Assembly (NCBI RefSeq): GCF_000974685.2
Contig: NZ_AP018738.1
Span: forward strand, 1,488,001-1,552,000
Length of the DNA: 64,000 bases
Reading direction: 5' to 3'
DNA from: Ferriphaselus amnicola
GTDB taxonomy: Bacteria > Pseudomonadota > Gammaproteobacteria > Burkholderiales > Gallionellaceae
This document shows positions 12,319-25,550 of this stretch, piece by piece. Both the position numbers and the translations under genes were made by a program. Every line of letters starts with the position of its first letter. Positions within the stretch are counted from its first letter, which is position 1. The notes under the pieces were generated by a model. The model saw only the letters and a program-made list of their open reading frames with translations, searched no databases and was not told where the DNA came from.

Positions 12319-13608
12319 TCAAAAAGACCAGGTCAGTTGCATGCTGAGGCGGTCGCCCAGTCCATTGGCGATGATGAGCGCGTTGGAACGGGCAGCCCCT
12401 GCTGCGATGGCGGAGAGATTAGAGACTCTCATCGCACGCCACTCGTAATTGAAAATCACACGCGTCGCCGGATCGATGAAGTACTGCAAGCCCAGTGTGG
12501 TGGTGGCGAACTCGCGCTCGTTGGCGGCAGTCTGCGTCATAAAATCGAGGTAGTCGTAACGCAGGTCGGCCTCCCATTGCGGCATGAAACGCCAGCCACC
12601 CTCGACGTACCAGCCCCGGGCTTTTTCGCTCACACCCGCTGCGAATGCCTGCCCCACGAAAGGCGGCGTCTGCCCGCCCACGACCATGCCGTCTGCGCGC
12701 AGATATTCTGCCGAAGCACGGTAGTCTCCTTGCAGATATTTGATACCCACGCCTTCGCGCACCATGCGGAAATATTCCGTGCCGAACAGGCGCGATCCGT
12801 TCTGGCGCCACACGAAGGCGCTGAGGTCTTCACGGTTGGGGCCTTTGCCGCCGAGCAGGTAGGAGGTCTGCAAACGCAGGGTGAGGTCTTTGCGCGCATC
12901 GGTGTCGTTGATGCTCTCGATGGCCGCGCCGTTGGAGACCATCGCGGCATAGGAGTATTCCCACTGCTCCTGCACGAAGGTGTCGTAGACCTGCACGCCC
13001 CAATCGCGGAAGCCGGAGAAGCCGCTGGATAGTTTGGCACTCGACGCACCGCTGGCATTCACCGCACCGTTCGCCTGCACGGGCAAGCCCACCAGCATGT
13101 AGAGCACAGCATTGGAGTTGTACACGTAGGGGTAGGAGGTGTTCACCGCGAGCAGTGCCTCTTCGCTGGTCGGCAACTTGAACAGACCCGCACGGATGCG
13201 CGCACCGGGTATATAGCTGAAGGTGAGCGAGGCATCAGTGAGCATGATGTCGCGGTAATAGTTGACGCCGTTCTGCCCGGCATCGAGAGCTACAAAATAG
13301 TTGATGTCGTCGTTGAGTCTGCCGCGCGCACCTAGCCCAGCACGTATCACTTGAAACTGGTGCGGCTGCTGTAACTCTGGCCAGTTGAGGTTGAGCGTGG
13401 AGTATTGCCCATTGAACACAGCGGCAGTCCCTTGAAGCCCTGACGCTTTCTTCGCATCGATGAAGGTATAGCTAGGCTGGAGGAAACCAAAGGTGCGGAT
13501 GGGTTGCGCATCGGCTGTCTCATTACCCTGAAGTTGTAGCCAGTTACTCGCCTGCACCGCACCAGACAGAAGGCCCATCAACATTGCCACACCGAATCTG
13601 CTGCGCAT
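12319..13608 (-). CDS. Outer-membrane porin, phosphate-selective porin O/P type
   Basis: A 429-residue beta-barrel protein with a signal peptide (about residues 1-20, ending AVQA) and a terminal Phe as expected for BAM recognition (QLTWSF). Alternating aromatic and hydrophobic strands run throughout, resembling the OprO/OprP family. Its start at 13608 has a very strong AAAGGAGG ribosome-binding site that overlaps the end of the upstream sensor gene, 10 bases away, so the two are almost surely co-transcribed. The permeating solute is unknown. Confidence 0.78.
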   Translation of the reverse strand: MRSRFGVAMLMGLLSGAVQASNWLQLQGNETADAQPIRTFGFLQPSYTFIDAKKASGLQGTAAVFNGQYSTLNLNWPELQQPHQFQVIRAGLGARGRLNDDINYFVALDAGQNGVNYYRDIMLTDASLTFSYIPGARIRAGLFKLPTSEEALLAVNTSYPYVYNSNAVLYMLVGLPVQANGAVNASGASSAKLSSGFSGFRDWGVQVYDTFVQEQWEYSYAAMVSNGAAIESINDTDARKDLTLRLQTSYLLGGKGPNREDLSAFVWRQNGSRLFGTEYFRMVREGVGIKYLQGDYRASAEYLRADGMVVGGQTPPFVGQAFAAGVSEKARGWYVEGGWRFMPQWEADLRYDYLDFMTQTAANEREFATTTLGLQYFIDPATRVIFNYEWRAMRVSNLSAIAAGAARSNALIIANGLGDRLSMQLTWSF

Positions 13609-13618
13609 GACGCCTCCT

Positions 13619-16600
13619 TTAGCTGAGCAATTTGACGAACTCCGTCGCAGGAACTGGACGACTGTATAGATACCCCTGAGCCTCGTCGCAACCGTAATTG
13701 CGCAAGAAGGCAAGTTGCGCGTCGGTCTCCACGCCCTCGGCGATTACGGTCAGTTGCAATGTATGACCGAGCTGAATGATGGCGCGCACGATGGCAGCGG
13801 AATCTACATCCTCAGCGAGGTCACGCACGAAAGACTGGTCGATCTTGAGCTTGTTCACCGCCAGCCGTTTCAGATACGAAAGGCTGGAGTATCCTGTGCC
13901 GAAGTCATCGATGGAGAGCTTCACGCCCATGTCTCTCAAACTGCGCAGGGTCTTGATCGCAACATCAATATCTTGCAGTAGGATGGACTCGGTCAGTTCC
14001 AGCTCCAACAACTCCGCCGGCAAACCCGAGCGTTTGAGCGCATGCGAAACCGTCTCCAGCAAGTTGCCGCGCTTGAACTGTAGTGCGGAGAGATTCACCG
14101 CCATCACCAGCGCATGACCTTTATCGCGCCAGACTTGGGCTTGGCGGCATGCCTCACTAAGCACCCAGTCACCCATCGGGATGACAAGACCACTGCGCTC
14201 CGCCAGCGGGATGAATTTTCCTGGCGGGAGCAATCCAAGTTCGGGATGCTGCCAGCGCACCAGCGCTTCCGTGCCGATGAGACGCCCGCTGGCGATATCG
14301 ATCTGCGGCTGATAGTGGAGGATGAATTCCTGATTCTTCACCGCGCTGCGCAATTGTCCTTGTAGTTGCAACTGCTCCTGCGCATCAATGCTCATCTTTT
14401 CAGAGAAGAAACGGTAGGTATCACGTCCACTGTCTTTCGCCTGATACAGCGCGGTATCGGCATTACGAAGCAGCATGTCGAATTCCTTGCCGTCGTCAGG
14501 ATATAAGCTCACCCCGATACTAAATGTGGTATTGATCGAATAGGTGTCGATCTCGAACGGAGTCGTAAACGTCTCGATGATCTGCTGTGCGATGCCGCTG
14601 ATCACGGCAAGGTCGCGCAGATTGGTCAACAGGATGACGAACTCGTCGCCGCCCTGACGACTAATGGTGTCGGCATCGCGCAGACATCCGCGCAGACGCT
14701 CGACCACATGCACCAGCAACTGGTCGCCGTAGTTATGCCCGAGCGTATCGTTAACCTGCTTAAAGTTGTCCAGATCAAGGAACAGCACCGCCACGCCGGA
14801 GTGCATCCGATCCGCCTGCGCGATCGCCTGTTCGTAGCGGTCACGCAACAACAGGCGGTTGGGCAAGCCGGTGAGCATGTCGTGATGCGCAAGGAACTCC
14901 AGTTGCTTTTCAGCCTCTTCGTGTTCGACGCGAGTACGCAAAGTTTCTATGCCATAAGCCAGATCGTTGGCTAGCTCTTCCAGCAGCCTCACCTCCTCCG
15001 CACCGAATGCATCCTCTTCGCCAGAGTAGATCGTGAGCGCACCTAATATATGTGTCCGATTGTTCAATGGCAGAGCGATGCTGGAAAGGTAACCTCTCTC
15101 TAGTGCAGCTTCGCGCCACAGAGCCATGCGTGAATGGGTCCGGAAATCTGGATTGATATCAGTCTGCCCAGTTCTGATCGCCGTACCCGTCGGGCCGCGT
15201 CCTTGCTCAATGTCCGACCACCTTATCCCGACGACACTCAAATACTCGCTCTCATCTCCGCACTGTGCGACCGGACGCACAGACTTCTCTGCATCGTGCT
15301 CTGCATAGCCTACCCATGCCATGCGATAGCCGCCTTCCGCGACGATGAGGCCGCAGATATCCTTCAACAGCGTTGATTCATCCACGGCATGTACCAGCGC
15401 CGTATTGCAATCGCTCAACAGCTTGAGCGCACGATTGAGCCTTACCTGAGTTTGCTCGCTATGTTTGTGTTCAGTAATGTCCTGATTCACCCCGATCAAT
15501 CGAGCGACCTCACCCTGATCGTTCTTTTCAATTCTGAGACGCACCTGCACCCAGCGCATCTCGCCGCTGGGGCATAGGATGCGCGCCTCGACTTGGATCA
15601 GCGCATTCTGATCGTCAGATTTAAGCGCAAGCTGGATCGTTGCACCCACTTGGGATGTCGAATCTGGATGAACCAAGCGCCGGGCAAAATCTGCCGAGCG
15701 CATGCGATAGCCTCCCATTGCCACAGCAGTGGTTTCATGCAGCGAATAGTATTGGTCGTTAAAGATGAATTCGTCGCTGGCCACCTCGTACTCCCAGTGC
15801 CCCATCCTAGCGATTCGCAACGCTTCCGAAAGTTTCGCTTCGCTCGCTCGCAATGCGGCGGTCGCCTTCAAGCGCACATTGAGCATCTCATTGAACTCCT
15901 GCGCCACTTCTCTGATCTCGGGCGGCCCATCTATCTCAGCTCTAGCATCTTCGTGGCCCTGCCTGAGCGCGCGTGAGGCTACCGCCAACGCACCAATGGG
16001 CCGCGATATCTGGCGTGCGATCAACCATGCGACTCCAAAAATAAGCAACAAACTGCTCAACCCCAGCAGCACATTTCTTAGCACCGCTTCACGCAGCTGA
16101 GAATAGACATAACTGGTTGGGATGCCGACATACACCGTCCAACCGGAATCCTCTACTCTATCGACGTGATAGAGCCTCGGCACCGAATCAATGCCTTCCA
16201 TTTCTCCATCTCTTCCGGCGAGGATATTATTGAGCGTCTTGTTGTTTGTATGTTTTTTCCCCACCCACTTCTCGGTATCAAGGTTGCGCCAGACAAATGC
16301 CCCATCTTCCGTCACGATACCGATGGCGGTGGATGGGATCATCGGCACATTGGAGAGATTGGGTTCGTACAAGGCAAGATCGAGCGGCAGCCCAAGGAAG
16401 CCGATTTTTTTGCCGTGGTCATCATGGATAGGGTAGGTCAGCACGGTCACCCATCTACCCGTGATAGGGCCGAAGAACGGGTCGCTCACCACTAACTCAT
16501 CCTGTACGAGAGACCTTTTAAACCACGGGGCCTTGGCGACCGAGACCGGTTTACCGCCCGGCTGGGGGACTGCGGAACAGATCGCCGTACCCTTCATATC

Positions 16601-16912
16601 AATCACGGTCATGTTCGCAGATTTCGGAAATAACCCGCGGAAATCCCACAGCACTTGGTCGCAGTTACGTGCGTCCATCTTGCGGATGAGCGGACGTTTT
16701 GCCATCTGCACCAGAAAATCTCGGTTGGAGGCCAGTACGCGATTGACGTCAGAAGCCGTTGCGGCAGCGAGCATGTGGGCGGTCAATTTAGCCTCGACGA
16801 CGCGCTGTTGGGCGGCGTCGTAGATCGTATAAGCCAGTATGCCGATCATAGGCACAGCAATGGCAGCCACCAAGGCAAACAATTGTGCGCGTATTGTGAG
16901 GGGTGGTTTCAT
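13619..16912 (-). CDS. Membrane sensor with Cache, HAMP, PAS, GAF, GGDEF and EAL domains
   Basis: A 1097-residue c-di-GMP enzyme. It has a first membrane helix at residues 9-30, a periplasmic region of about 250 residues resembling a double Cache domain, a second helix near 285-305, then HAMP, PAS, GAF, GGDEF and EAL. The diguanylate cyclase motif GGDEF is intact at 754-758, with an inhibitory RxxD site (RDAD) five residues before it. The phosphodiesterase part keeps EAL at 882-884, DDFGTGYSS, the catalytic Lys and AEGVET, so both activities are possible. It is the first gene of a two-gene unit with a porin, which suggests that the sensed ligand may enter through that porin (inference). Confidence 0.92.
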   Translation of the reverse strand: MKPPLTIRAQLFALVAAIAVPMIGILAYTIYDAAQQRVVEAKLTAHMLAAATASDVNRVLASNRDFLVQMAKRPLIRKMDARNCDQVLWDFRGLFPKSANMTVIDMKGTAICSAVPQPGGKPVSVAKAPWFKRSLVQDELVVSDPFFGPITGRWVTVLTYPIHDDHGKKIGFLGLPLDLALYEPNLSNVPMIPSTAIGIVTEDGAFVWRNLDTEKWVGKKHTNNKTLNNILAGRDGEMEGIDSVPRLYHVDRVEDSGWTVYVGIPTSYVYSQLREAVLRNVLLGLSSLLLIFGVAWLIARQISRPIGALAVASRALRQGHEDARAEIDGPPEIREVAQEFNEMLNVRLKATAALRASEAKLSEALRIARMGHWEYEVASDEFIFNDQYYSLHETTAVAMGGYRMRSADFARRLVHPDSTSQVGATIQLALKSDDQNALIQVEARILCPSGEMRWVQVRLRIEKNDQGEVARLIGVNQDITEHKHSEQTQVRLNRALKLLSDCNTALVHAVDESTLLKDICGLIVAEGGYRMAWVGYAEHDAEKSVRPVAQCGDESEYLSVVGIRWSDIEQGRGPTGTAIRTGQTDINPDFRTHSRMALWREAALERGYLSSIALPLNNRTHILGALTIYSGEEDAFGAEEVRLLEELANDLAYGIETLRTRVEHEEAEKQLEFLAHHDMLTGLPNRLLLRDRYEQAIAQADRMHSGVAVLFLDLDNFKQVNDTLGHNYGDQLLVHVVERLRGCLRDADTISRQGGDEFVILLTNLRDLAVISGIAQQIIETFTTPFEIDTYSINTTFSIGVSLYPDDGKEFDMLLRNADTALYQAKDSGRDTYRFFSEKMSIDAQEQLQLQGQLRSAVKNQEFILHYQPQIDIASGRLIGTEALVRWQHPELGLLPPGKFIPLAERSGLVIPMGDWVLSEACRQAQVWRDKGHALVMAVNLSALQFKRGNLLETVSHALKRSGLPAELLELELTESILLQDIDVAIKTLRSLRDMGVKLSIDDFGTGYSSLSYLKRLAVNKLKIDQSFVRDLAEDVDSAAIVRAIIQLGHTLQLTVIAEGVETDAQLAFLRNYGCDEAQGYLYSRPVPATEFVKLLS

Positions 16913-17079
16913 CTCAGCAAATGCAAGTAACTCGTATGTTAGGACAGATCACTTTTTAGCATTCCGAACACGCTGAATGGCTGGGCAAATAATAGCCTAG
17001 AATAACCCATCACGTTGAGTGGTAATTTGTCTGCATACTACCGAACCATACCCAACCTATACCAAGCTCCTGCAGCGCC

Positions 17080-18897
17080 CTACTCTGCCACCACCTGCAA
17101 GAACGCGTTGCCGAATTTCGCCAGTTTGGCTTGTCCGACCCCGCTGATACGCCCCATCTCGGCCATCGTTTGTGGTTTGTGGTTGAGAATTTCCAGCAAG
17201 GTACTGTCGTGGAAAATGACGTAAGGTGGCACCCCCTGCTCTTTGGCAAGCTCCATACGTTTGGTTTTTAGCGCCTGCCACAGCGGATCTTCGTGAACAT
17301 GGGCAAAAGCCTCGCGCAAACGCGAGCCGCGCTCAGCCTTGGTATTGCGCCGTTTGGTAGGCTCGGCATCGCGGCGCAGCCATACTTCCTGTTCTCCTCG
17401 CAATACAGGGCGCGCGGTTTCGGCCAAACGCAAGCCACCGTAGGCCTCCATCTCCACAGAGATGAGCCCCGCTGCGACCAGTTGGCGATAGACGCTGCTC
17501 CATTGCTGCTGGGTAAGTCCGTTTCCGATGCCGAAGGTGCTCAGTTGTTGGTGGTTGAACTGCTCGACCTTGGGGGTGGCTTTGCCCAGCAAGACGTCGA
17601 TCAGATGAGCCACACCGAAGCGTTGTCCGGTGCGATATACGCAGGACAACGCCATGCGGGCCGCCTCGGTAGCATCCCAAGTATCCACTGGCGAGAGGCA
17701 GTTGTCGCACTGGCCGCAGTCGCCAGGATGTTGCTCGCCAAAATAGCGCAAGATGGTCTGGTGACGGCAATCGGTGGACTCGCAGAAACCTAGCAGCGCA
17801 TCCAGCTTTTGCAACTCGACACGCTTACGCTCTTCCGGCGCGTCGCCGGACAACAGCATCTGCCGCATGGACACCACATCGCCCAACCCATAGGCCATCC
17901 ACGCATTCGCAGGCAGACCGTCACGGCCGGCACGACCCGTTTCTTGGTAATAACCTTCCATGCTTTTGGGCAGGTCGAGGTGGGCGACGAAGCGCACGTT
18001 GGGCTTGTCGATGCCCATGCCGAAGGCAACAGTAGCGACCATGATGACGCCTTCTTCCCGCAGGAACCTTCTTTGGTTTTGGTTGCGGGTCGCCGCATCG
18101 AGTCCAGCGTGATAGGGTAACGCATCCCAGCCCTGCTCCTGCAACCAAGCGGCTGTCTCTTCGACTTTCTTGCGCGACAAGCAATACACGATGCCAGCAT
18201 CCTCTGGATGTTCCATCTCCAGAAACGATCGCAACTGTTGACGAGCATTGGCTTTCTGCGTAACGCGATAACGGATGTTTGGTCGATCAAAACTGGAAAC
18301 GAACTGCTGCGCCTGCTCCAACGATAAGCGCTCAACGATCTCGCGCCGCGTCGGCGCATCGGCAGTCGCAGTGAGGGCGATGCGCGGCACATCAGGAAAG
18401 TGCTCGTGTAATACGGTAAGTGCGCGGTATTCAGGGCGGAAGTCGTGCCCCCATTGCGAAACGCAATGAGCTTCGTCGATGGCAAAGAGTGCGATGCTGG
18501 ATTCTCGATACATCTCGTCCAGCAAACTCAAGAAGCCCTCCGTCATCAATCGTTCCGGCGCGACATACAGCAGCTTCAATTCACCGCGATGTATCTGTCG
18601 GTACACCTCGCGGGCAGCTTCGGCATCCAAACTGGAGTTAAGGAACGCCGCCGATACGCCCAACTGCTTGAGCGCATCCACTTGATCCTGCATCAAGGCG
18701 ATCAGCGGCGAAACGACGATACCAACCCCGGAACGCAGCAAGGCAGGGATCTGGTAACACAAGGATTTGCCACCGCCGGTGGGCATCAGCACTAGGGCAT
18801 CGCCCCCTGCAACGACATGCTCGACGATACTCTGTTGAGCGCCGCGAAATGCGGCGTAGCCAAAGACTTCTTGAAGAGTTTGCTGCGCTGTCGGCAT
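17080..18897 (-). CDS. recQ: ATP-dependent DNA helicase RecQ
   Basis: A 605-residue RecQ helicase for recombination and repair. Visible parts are the Walker A motif TGGGKS near residue 42, the DEAH box in [16 protein letters not shown], helicase motif VI in ETGRAGRDG, the zinc-binding cysteines (CESTDC, CGQCDNC), a winged-helix region and a C-terminal HRDC domain (about 525-605). Length is standard. It starts 15 bases after ftsB and appears to be the distal gene of the pyrG-kdsA-eno-ftsB unit. Confidence 0.97.
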   Translation of the reverse strand: MPTAQQTLQEVFGYAAFRGAQQSIVEHVVAGGDALVLMPTGGGKSLCYQIPALLRSGVGIVVSPLIALMQDQVDALKQLGVSAAFLNSSLDAEAAREVYRQIHRGELKLLYVAPERLMTEGFLSLLDEMYRESSIALFAIDEAHCVSQWGHDFRPEYRALTVLHEHFPDVPRIALTATADAPTRREIVERLSLEQAQQFVSSFDRPNIRYRVTQKANARQQLRSFLEMEHPEDAGIVYCLSRKKVEETAAWLQEQGWDALPYHAGLDAATRNQNQRRFLREEGVIMVATVAFGMGIDKPNVRFVAHLDLPKSMEGYYQETGRAGRDGLPANAWMAYGLGDVVSMRQMLLSGDAPEERKRVELQKLDALLGFCESTDCRHQTILRYFGEQHPGDCGQCDNCLSPVDTWDATEAARMALSCVYRTGQRFGVAHLIDVLLGKATPKVEQFNHQQLSTFGIGNGLTQQQWSSVYRQLVAAGLISVEMEAYGGLRLAETARPVLRGEQEVWLRRDAEPTKRRNTKAERGSRLREAFAHVHEDPLWQALKTKRMELAKEQGVPPYVIFHDSTLLEILNHKPQTMAEMGRISGVGQAKLAKFGNAFLQVVAE

Positions 18898-18912
18898 AGA
18901 TGATGCCGACGA

Positions 18913-19241
18913 TCAGTCTCGGCTGGGCAGCGCGGGCGGGGTTTCGACAACCGCCGAAGCGGGAGCGGGCTGATTCTCGGTGAACTGGAAGAACACCTCG
19001 CCCTGCTTGATCATGCTCATTTTGCTGCGGGCATGTTCCTCGATGGCCTCGGTGCCCTGCTTTAAGTCGCGCACTTCGGCATCCATCAGAGCGTTGCGCT
19101 CATGAATCTTCTGGTTAGCTTGTTTCTCGACCTCAAGCTGCTGACCGAACTCGCGTACCTTCATCCAGCCGCCCTTGCCCAACCAAAGCGGATACTGCAA
19201 TAGCAGGATCAGAGCGACCAGAATGATGGTGATGATACGCA

Positions 19242-19242
<1 letters not shown>
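18913..19242 (-). CDS. ftsB: Cell division protein FtsB
   Basis: A 109-residue single-pass membrane protein: an N-terminal helix (residues 3-20), then a coiled coil (about 30-75). FtsB joins FtsL and FtsQ in the divisome. The sequence KGGWMKVREFGQQLEVEKQ fits the FtsB pattern. Its ATG overlaps the eno stop codon by one base (TGATG), indicating translational coupling. A Pro/Ala-rich tail ends the protein. Confidence 0.92.
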
Positions 19243-21390
<2,148 letters not shown>

Positions 21391-21463
21391 CAGTTCAGTA
21401 CCTCACTACAATACTCACTAGCACTCAATGCGCCAGCGATACAAAGCAATTCACATGCCATGA

Positions 21464-23143
<1,680 letters not shown>

Positions 23144-23338
23144 TCAAAATCACACGCAAATATTGTTGCCGAAGCAGCCAGATTCGCATTAAAACCCGCC
23201 TGTAAGAAAGGGTTGATTAGTAAATCGCGCGGCTTAATCGGCACAACGCAGCACGACGAGCTGACAAGCGCTTTCCCAAACCTAACGGAAACGGCTAGAA
23301 TTCGCGCCTCACTAAAAGTACACGAAGGAAGCAGAACC

Positions 23339-24259
23339 ATGTCCATGGCCGACCGCGACGGTTTTATTTGGTATGACGGCAAGCTGGTACCTTGGCGCGA
23401 TGCCACCACCCACGTCCTGACTCACACCCTGCACTACGGCATGGGCGTATTCGAGGGCGTCAGAGCCTACAAGACCACGCAAGGCACTGCCATCTTCCGC
23501 TTGGAAGAGCACACCCAGCGCCTGATGAATTCGGCTTACATCTTCAAGATGAACATGCCGTACGACAAGGAAACCCTGATGGAAGCGCAGAAGGAAGTGG
23601 TGCGCGCCAACAATCTGGAATCCTGCTACTTACGCCCGATCGCCTTTTACGGCTCGGAAGCGATGGGCATCTCTGCCACCAAGGTGAGCACCCATGTCGC
23701 CGTGGCTGCTTGGCCGTGGGGCGCGTATCTGGGTGCTGAAGGCATGGCCAAAGGCATCCGCGTCAAGACATCCAGCTTTACCCGTCACCACGTCAACGTG
23801 AACATGTGCCGTTCCAAGTCGGTCGGCACCTATACCAACTCTATCCTTGCGCATCAGGAAGTTGCTCACGACGGCTACGATGAGGCGCTGCTGCTAGACG
23901 TTGACGGCTACGTGGCCGAAGGCGCGGGCGAGAACATCTTCATCGTGAAAAAAGGCAAGCTGTACACGCCCGACCTGACTTCCTGTCTGGAAGGCATCAC
24001 GCGCGACACCATTCTGACGCTGGCCGCCGACCTAGGTCTGGAAGTGATCCAAAAGCGCATCACCCGCGATGAAGTGTATTGCGCCGAAGAAGCATTCTTC
24101 ACCGGCACAGCGGCTGAAGTGACTCCGATTCGCGAACTGGACAATCGCACCATCGGCGCAGGTTGCCGTGGCCCGATCACCGAAAAGCTGCAATCACTGT
24201 TCTTTGACATCGTCGGCGGGAAAAACGATAAATACGCCAACTGGCTCGCACACGTTTAA
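23339..24259 (+). CDS. ilvE: Branched-chain amino acid aminotransferase
   Basis: A 306-residue fold-type IV PLP enzyme that interconverts branched-chain amino acids and 2-oxo acids. Visible motifs are the THTLHYGMGVFEGVRAY opening, the PLP-binding Lys in RSKSVGTYTNS, the EGAGENIF block and FFTGTAAEVTP. The ATG at 23339 follows AAGGAAG and gives the usual N-terminus; the frame stays open upstream, but that part is not family-like. A possible -10 (TAGAAT) lies at 23296-23301. The next gene, a zinc-finger protein, starts 11 bases downstream. Confidence 0.96.
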   Translation: MSMADRDGFIWYDGKLVPWRDATTHVLTHTLHYGMGVFEGVRAYKTTQGTAIFRLEEHTQRLMNSAYIFKMNMPYDKETLMEAQKEVVRANNLESCYLRPIAFYGSEAMGISATKVSTHVAVAAWPWGAYLGAEGMAKGIRVKTSSFTRHHVNVNMCRSKSVGTYTNSILAHQEVAHDGYDEALLLDVDGYVAEGAGENIFIVKKGKLYTPDLTSCLEGITRDTILTLAADLGLEVIQKRITRDEVYCAEEAFFTGTAAEVTPIRELDNRTIGAGCRGPITEKLQSLFFDIVGGKNDKYANWLAHV

Positions 24260-24270
24260 GGAGAAAACGC

Positions 24271-24459
24271 ATGACCGCTCAATCCGTCGTTGAAGTCACC
24301 GCCGCCGACCTGCCGCTGACCTGCCCCACCCCGTCGGTGTCCTTGTGGAACAACCATCCACGCGTCGCGCTGGCCGTCGAGAAGACTGGCGAAGTACGCT
24401 GCCCGTATTGCGGCACACTGTATAAGTTCGTCGGCGAACTGCCCAAGGGACATCACTAA
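24271..24459 (+). CDS. Small zinc-finger protein, zf-CHCC family
   Basis: A 62-residue protein with one Cys (LTCPTP), a conserved His (NNHPRV) and a CPYCG pair, the C-H-C-C arrangement of the zf-CHCC family related to the complex I subunit NDUFS6. The bacterial role is unknown; in betaproteobacteria it is often found between ilvE and waaF as here. A GGAGAAAACGC site precedes the ATG. Confidence 0.85.
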   Translation: MTAQSVVEVTAADLPLTCPTPSVSLWNNHPRVALAVEKTGEVRCPYCGTLYKFVGELPKGHH

Positions 24460-24461
24460 GC

Positions 24462-24530
24462 CGGTAGCTCGTTGCGAGTAGCCCGTAGCCAATTCGGTTT
24501 TGCTACCCACTATCCGCCTCGAGCTACCCG
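24462..24530. repeat. Inverted-repeat element between the zinc-finger gene and waaF
   Basis: CCGGTAGCTCG (24461-24471) is nearly the reverse complement of CGAGCTACCCG (24520-24530), and nested GTAGCC and GCTACC units lie between, so the 70-base gap can fold into a long hairpin. No T-run follows. It may be a dispersed repeat or an mRNA-processing structure. Confidence 0.45.
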
Positions 24531-24536
24531 CCCCTC

Positions 24537-25550
24537 ATGAGAAAAATCCTCGTCATTGCGCCTAGCTGGGTCGGCGACTGCATGTTGATGCAGCCGATGC
24601 TACAACGGCTCAAGCAACGCCATCCGCAGGTGCGGATCGACATCCTCGCGCCTCCTTGGACGGAAAAGCTGCTGCGACTGATGCCCGAGGTGAACGATGT
24701 CATTGTCAATCCGTTTCCGCACGGCGCGCTGCAACTCTCCCAGCGCCGCACACTTGGGAAATCCCTGCGCGCCGCGCATTATGATCAGGCCATCGTCACG
24801 CCCAACTCGTTGAAGTCCGCACTGGTGCCGTTCTTCGCCAAGATACCGCTACGCACCGGCTTCGTCGGCGAGACCCGCTACGGCCTGCTCAACGATGCTC
24901 GCAAGCTGGACAAGACCGTATTGCCGTTCATGGTGGAACGCTTCGCCTACCTAGCCAAAGCGCGCGGCGACACCCTTCAACGCCCAGTGCCGAATCCACA
25001 TCTGGAAATCAGCGCCGAACAACGCCAGCGTGCACTGCAAAAACTGGGATTGACGCAGGACCAGCCCATCGCCATCTTCTGCCCCGGTGCGGAATACGGC
25101 CCAGCCAAGCGCTGGCCAGAAGCCTATTACGGCGAACTGGCACAAACGCTGCACCAGCGCGGCTATGCCGTCTGGCTGCTAGGTTCCGGCAAGGATCAGC
25201 CAGTGGGCAACGAGATCGTGCGACTGAGCGGCGACACCTGCCGCAACCTGTGTGGCGCGACCGACTTAAGTGATGCAATCGCCCTGCTCGCCTGCGCCGA
25301 TGTTGTGGTCAGCAACGATTCTGGGCTGATGCACCTAGCGGCGGCGCTGGATCGCCCGATGGTCGCTATCTTCGGTTCCAGCAGCCCGCAGTTCACGCCG
25401 CCATTGTCCGCTGCTGCCCAAGTCATCCAGCTCGACCTGCCCTGCATCCCCTGCTTCAAACGCGAGTGCCCGCTGGGACATTTCAACTGCATGAAACAAC
25501 TGCCACCTGACCGCATCCTCCCCTTGCTGCCCATCCGGGCCGACAAGTGA
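24537..25550 (+). CDS. waaF: ADP-heptose:LPS heptosyltransferase II
   Basis: A 337-residue GT9 glycosyltransferase adding the second heptose to the lipopolysaccharide inner core. The start ILVIAPSWVGDCMLMQPM, the PGAEYGPAKRWP nucleotide-sugar region and VVSNDSGLMHLAAAL are diagnostic of WaaF. Length is standard. Its stop codon shares one base with the start of the next gene. Confidence 0.95.
   Translation: MRKILVIAPSWVGDCMLMQPMLQRLKQRHPQVRIDILAPPWTEKLLRLMPEVNDVIVNPFPHGALQLSQRRTLGKSLRAAHYDQAIVTPNSLKSALVPFFAKIPLRTGFVGETRYGLLNDARKLDKTVLPFMVERFAYLAKARGDTLQRPVPNPHLEISAEQRQRALQKLGLTQDQPIAIFCPGAEYGPAKRWPEAYYGELAQTLHQRGYAVWLLGSGKDQPVGNEIVRLSGDTCRNLCGATDLSDAIALLACADVVVSNDSGLMHLAAALDRPMVAIFGSSSPQFTPPLSAAAQVIQLDLPCIPCFKRECPLGHFNCMKQLPPDRILPLLPIRADK

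Noticed and set aside
12082-13032. Open frame of 316 codons on the plus strand
   Set aside because: It lies opposite yebC and the porin; its composition is that of an antisense shadow.
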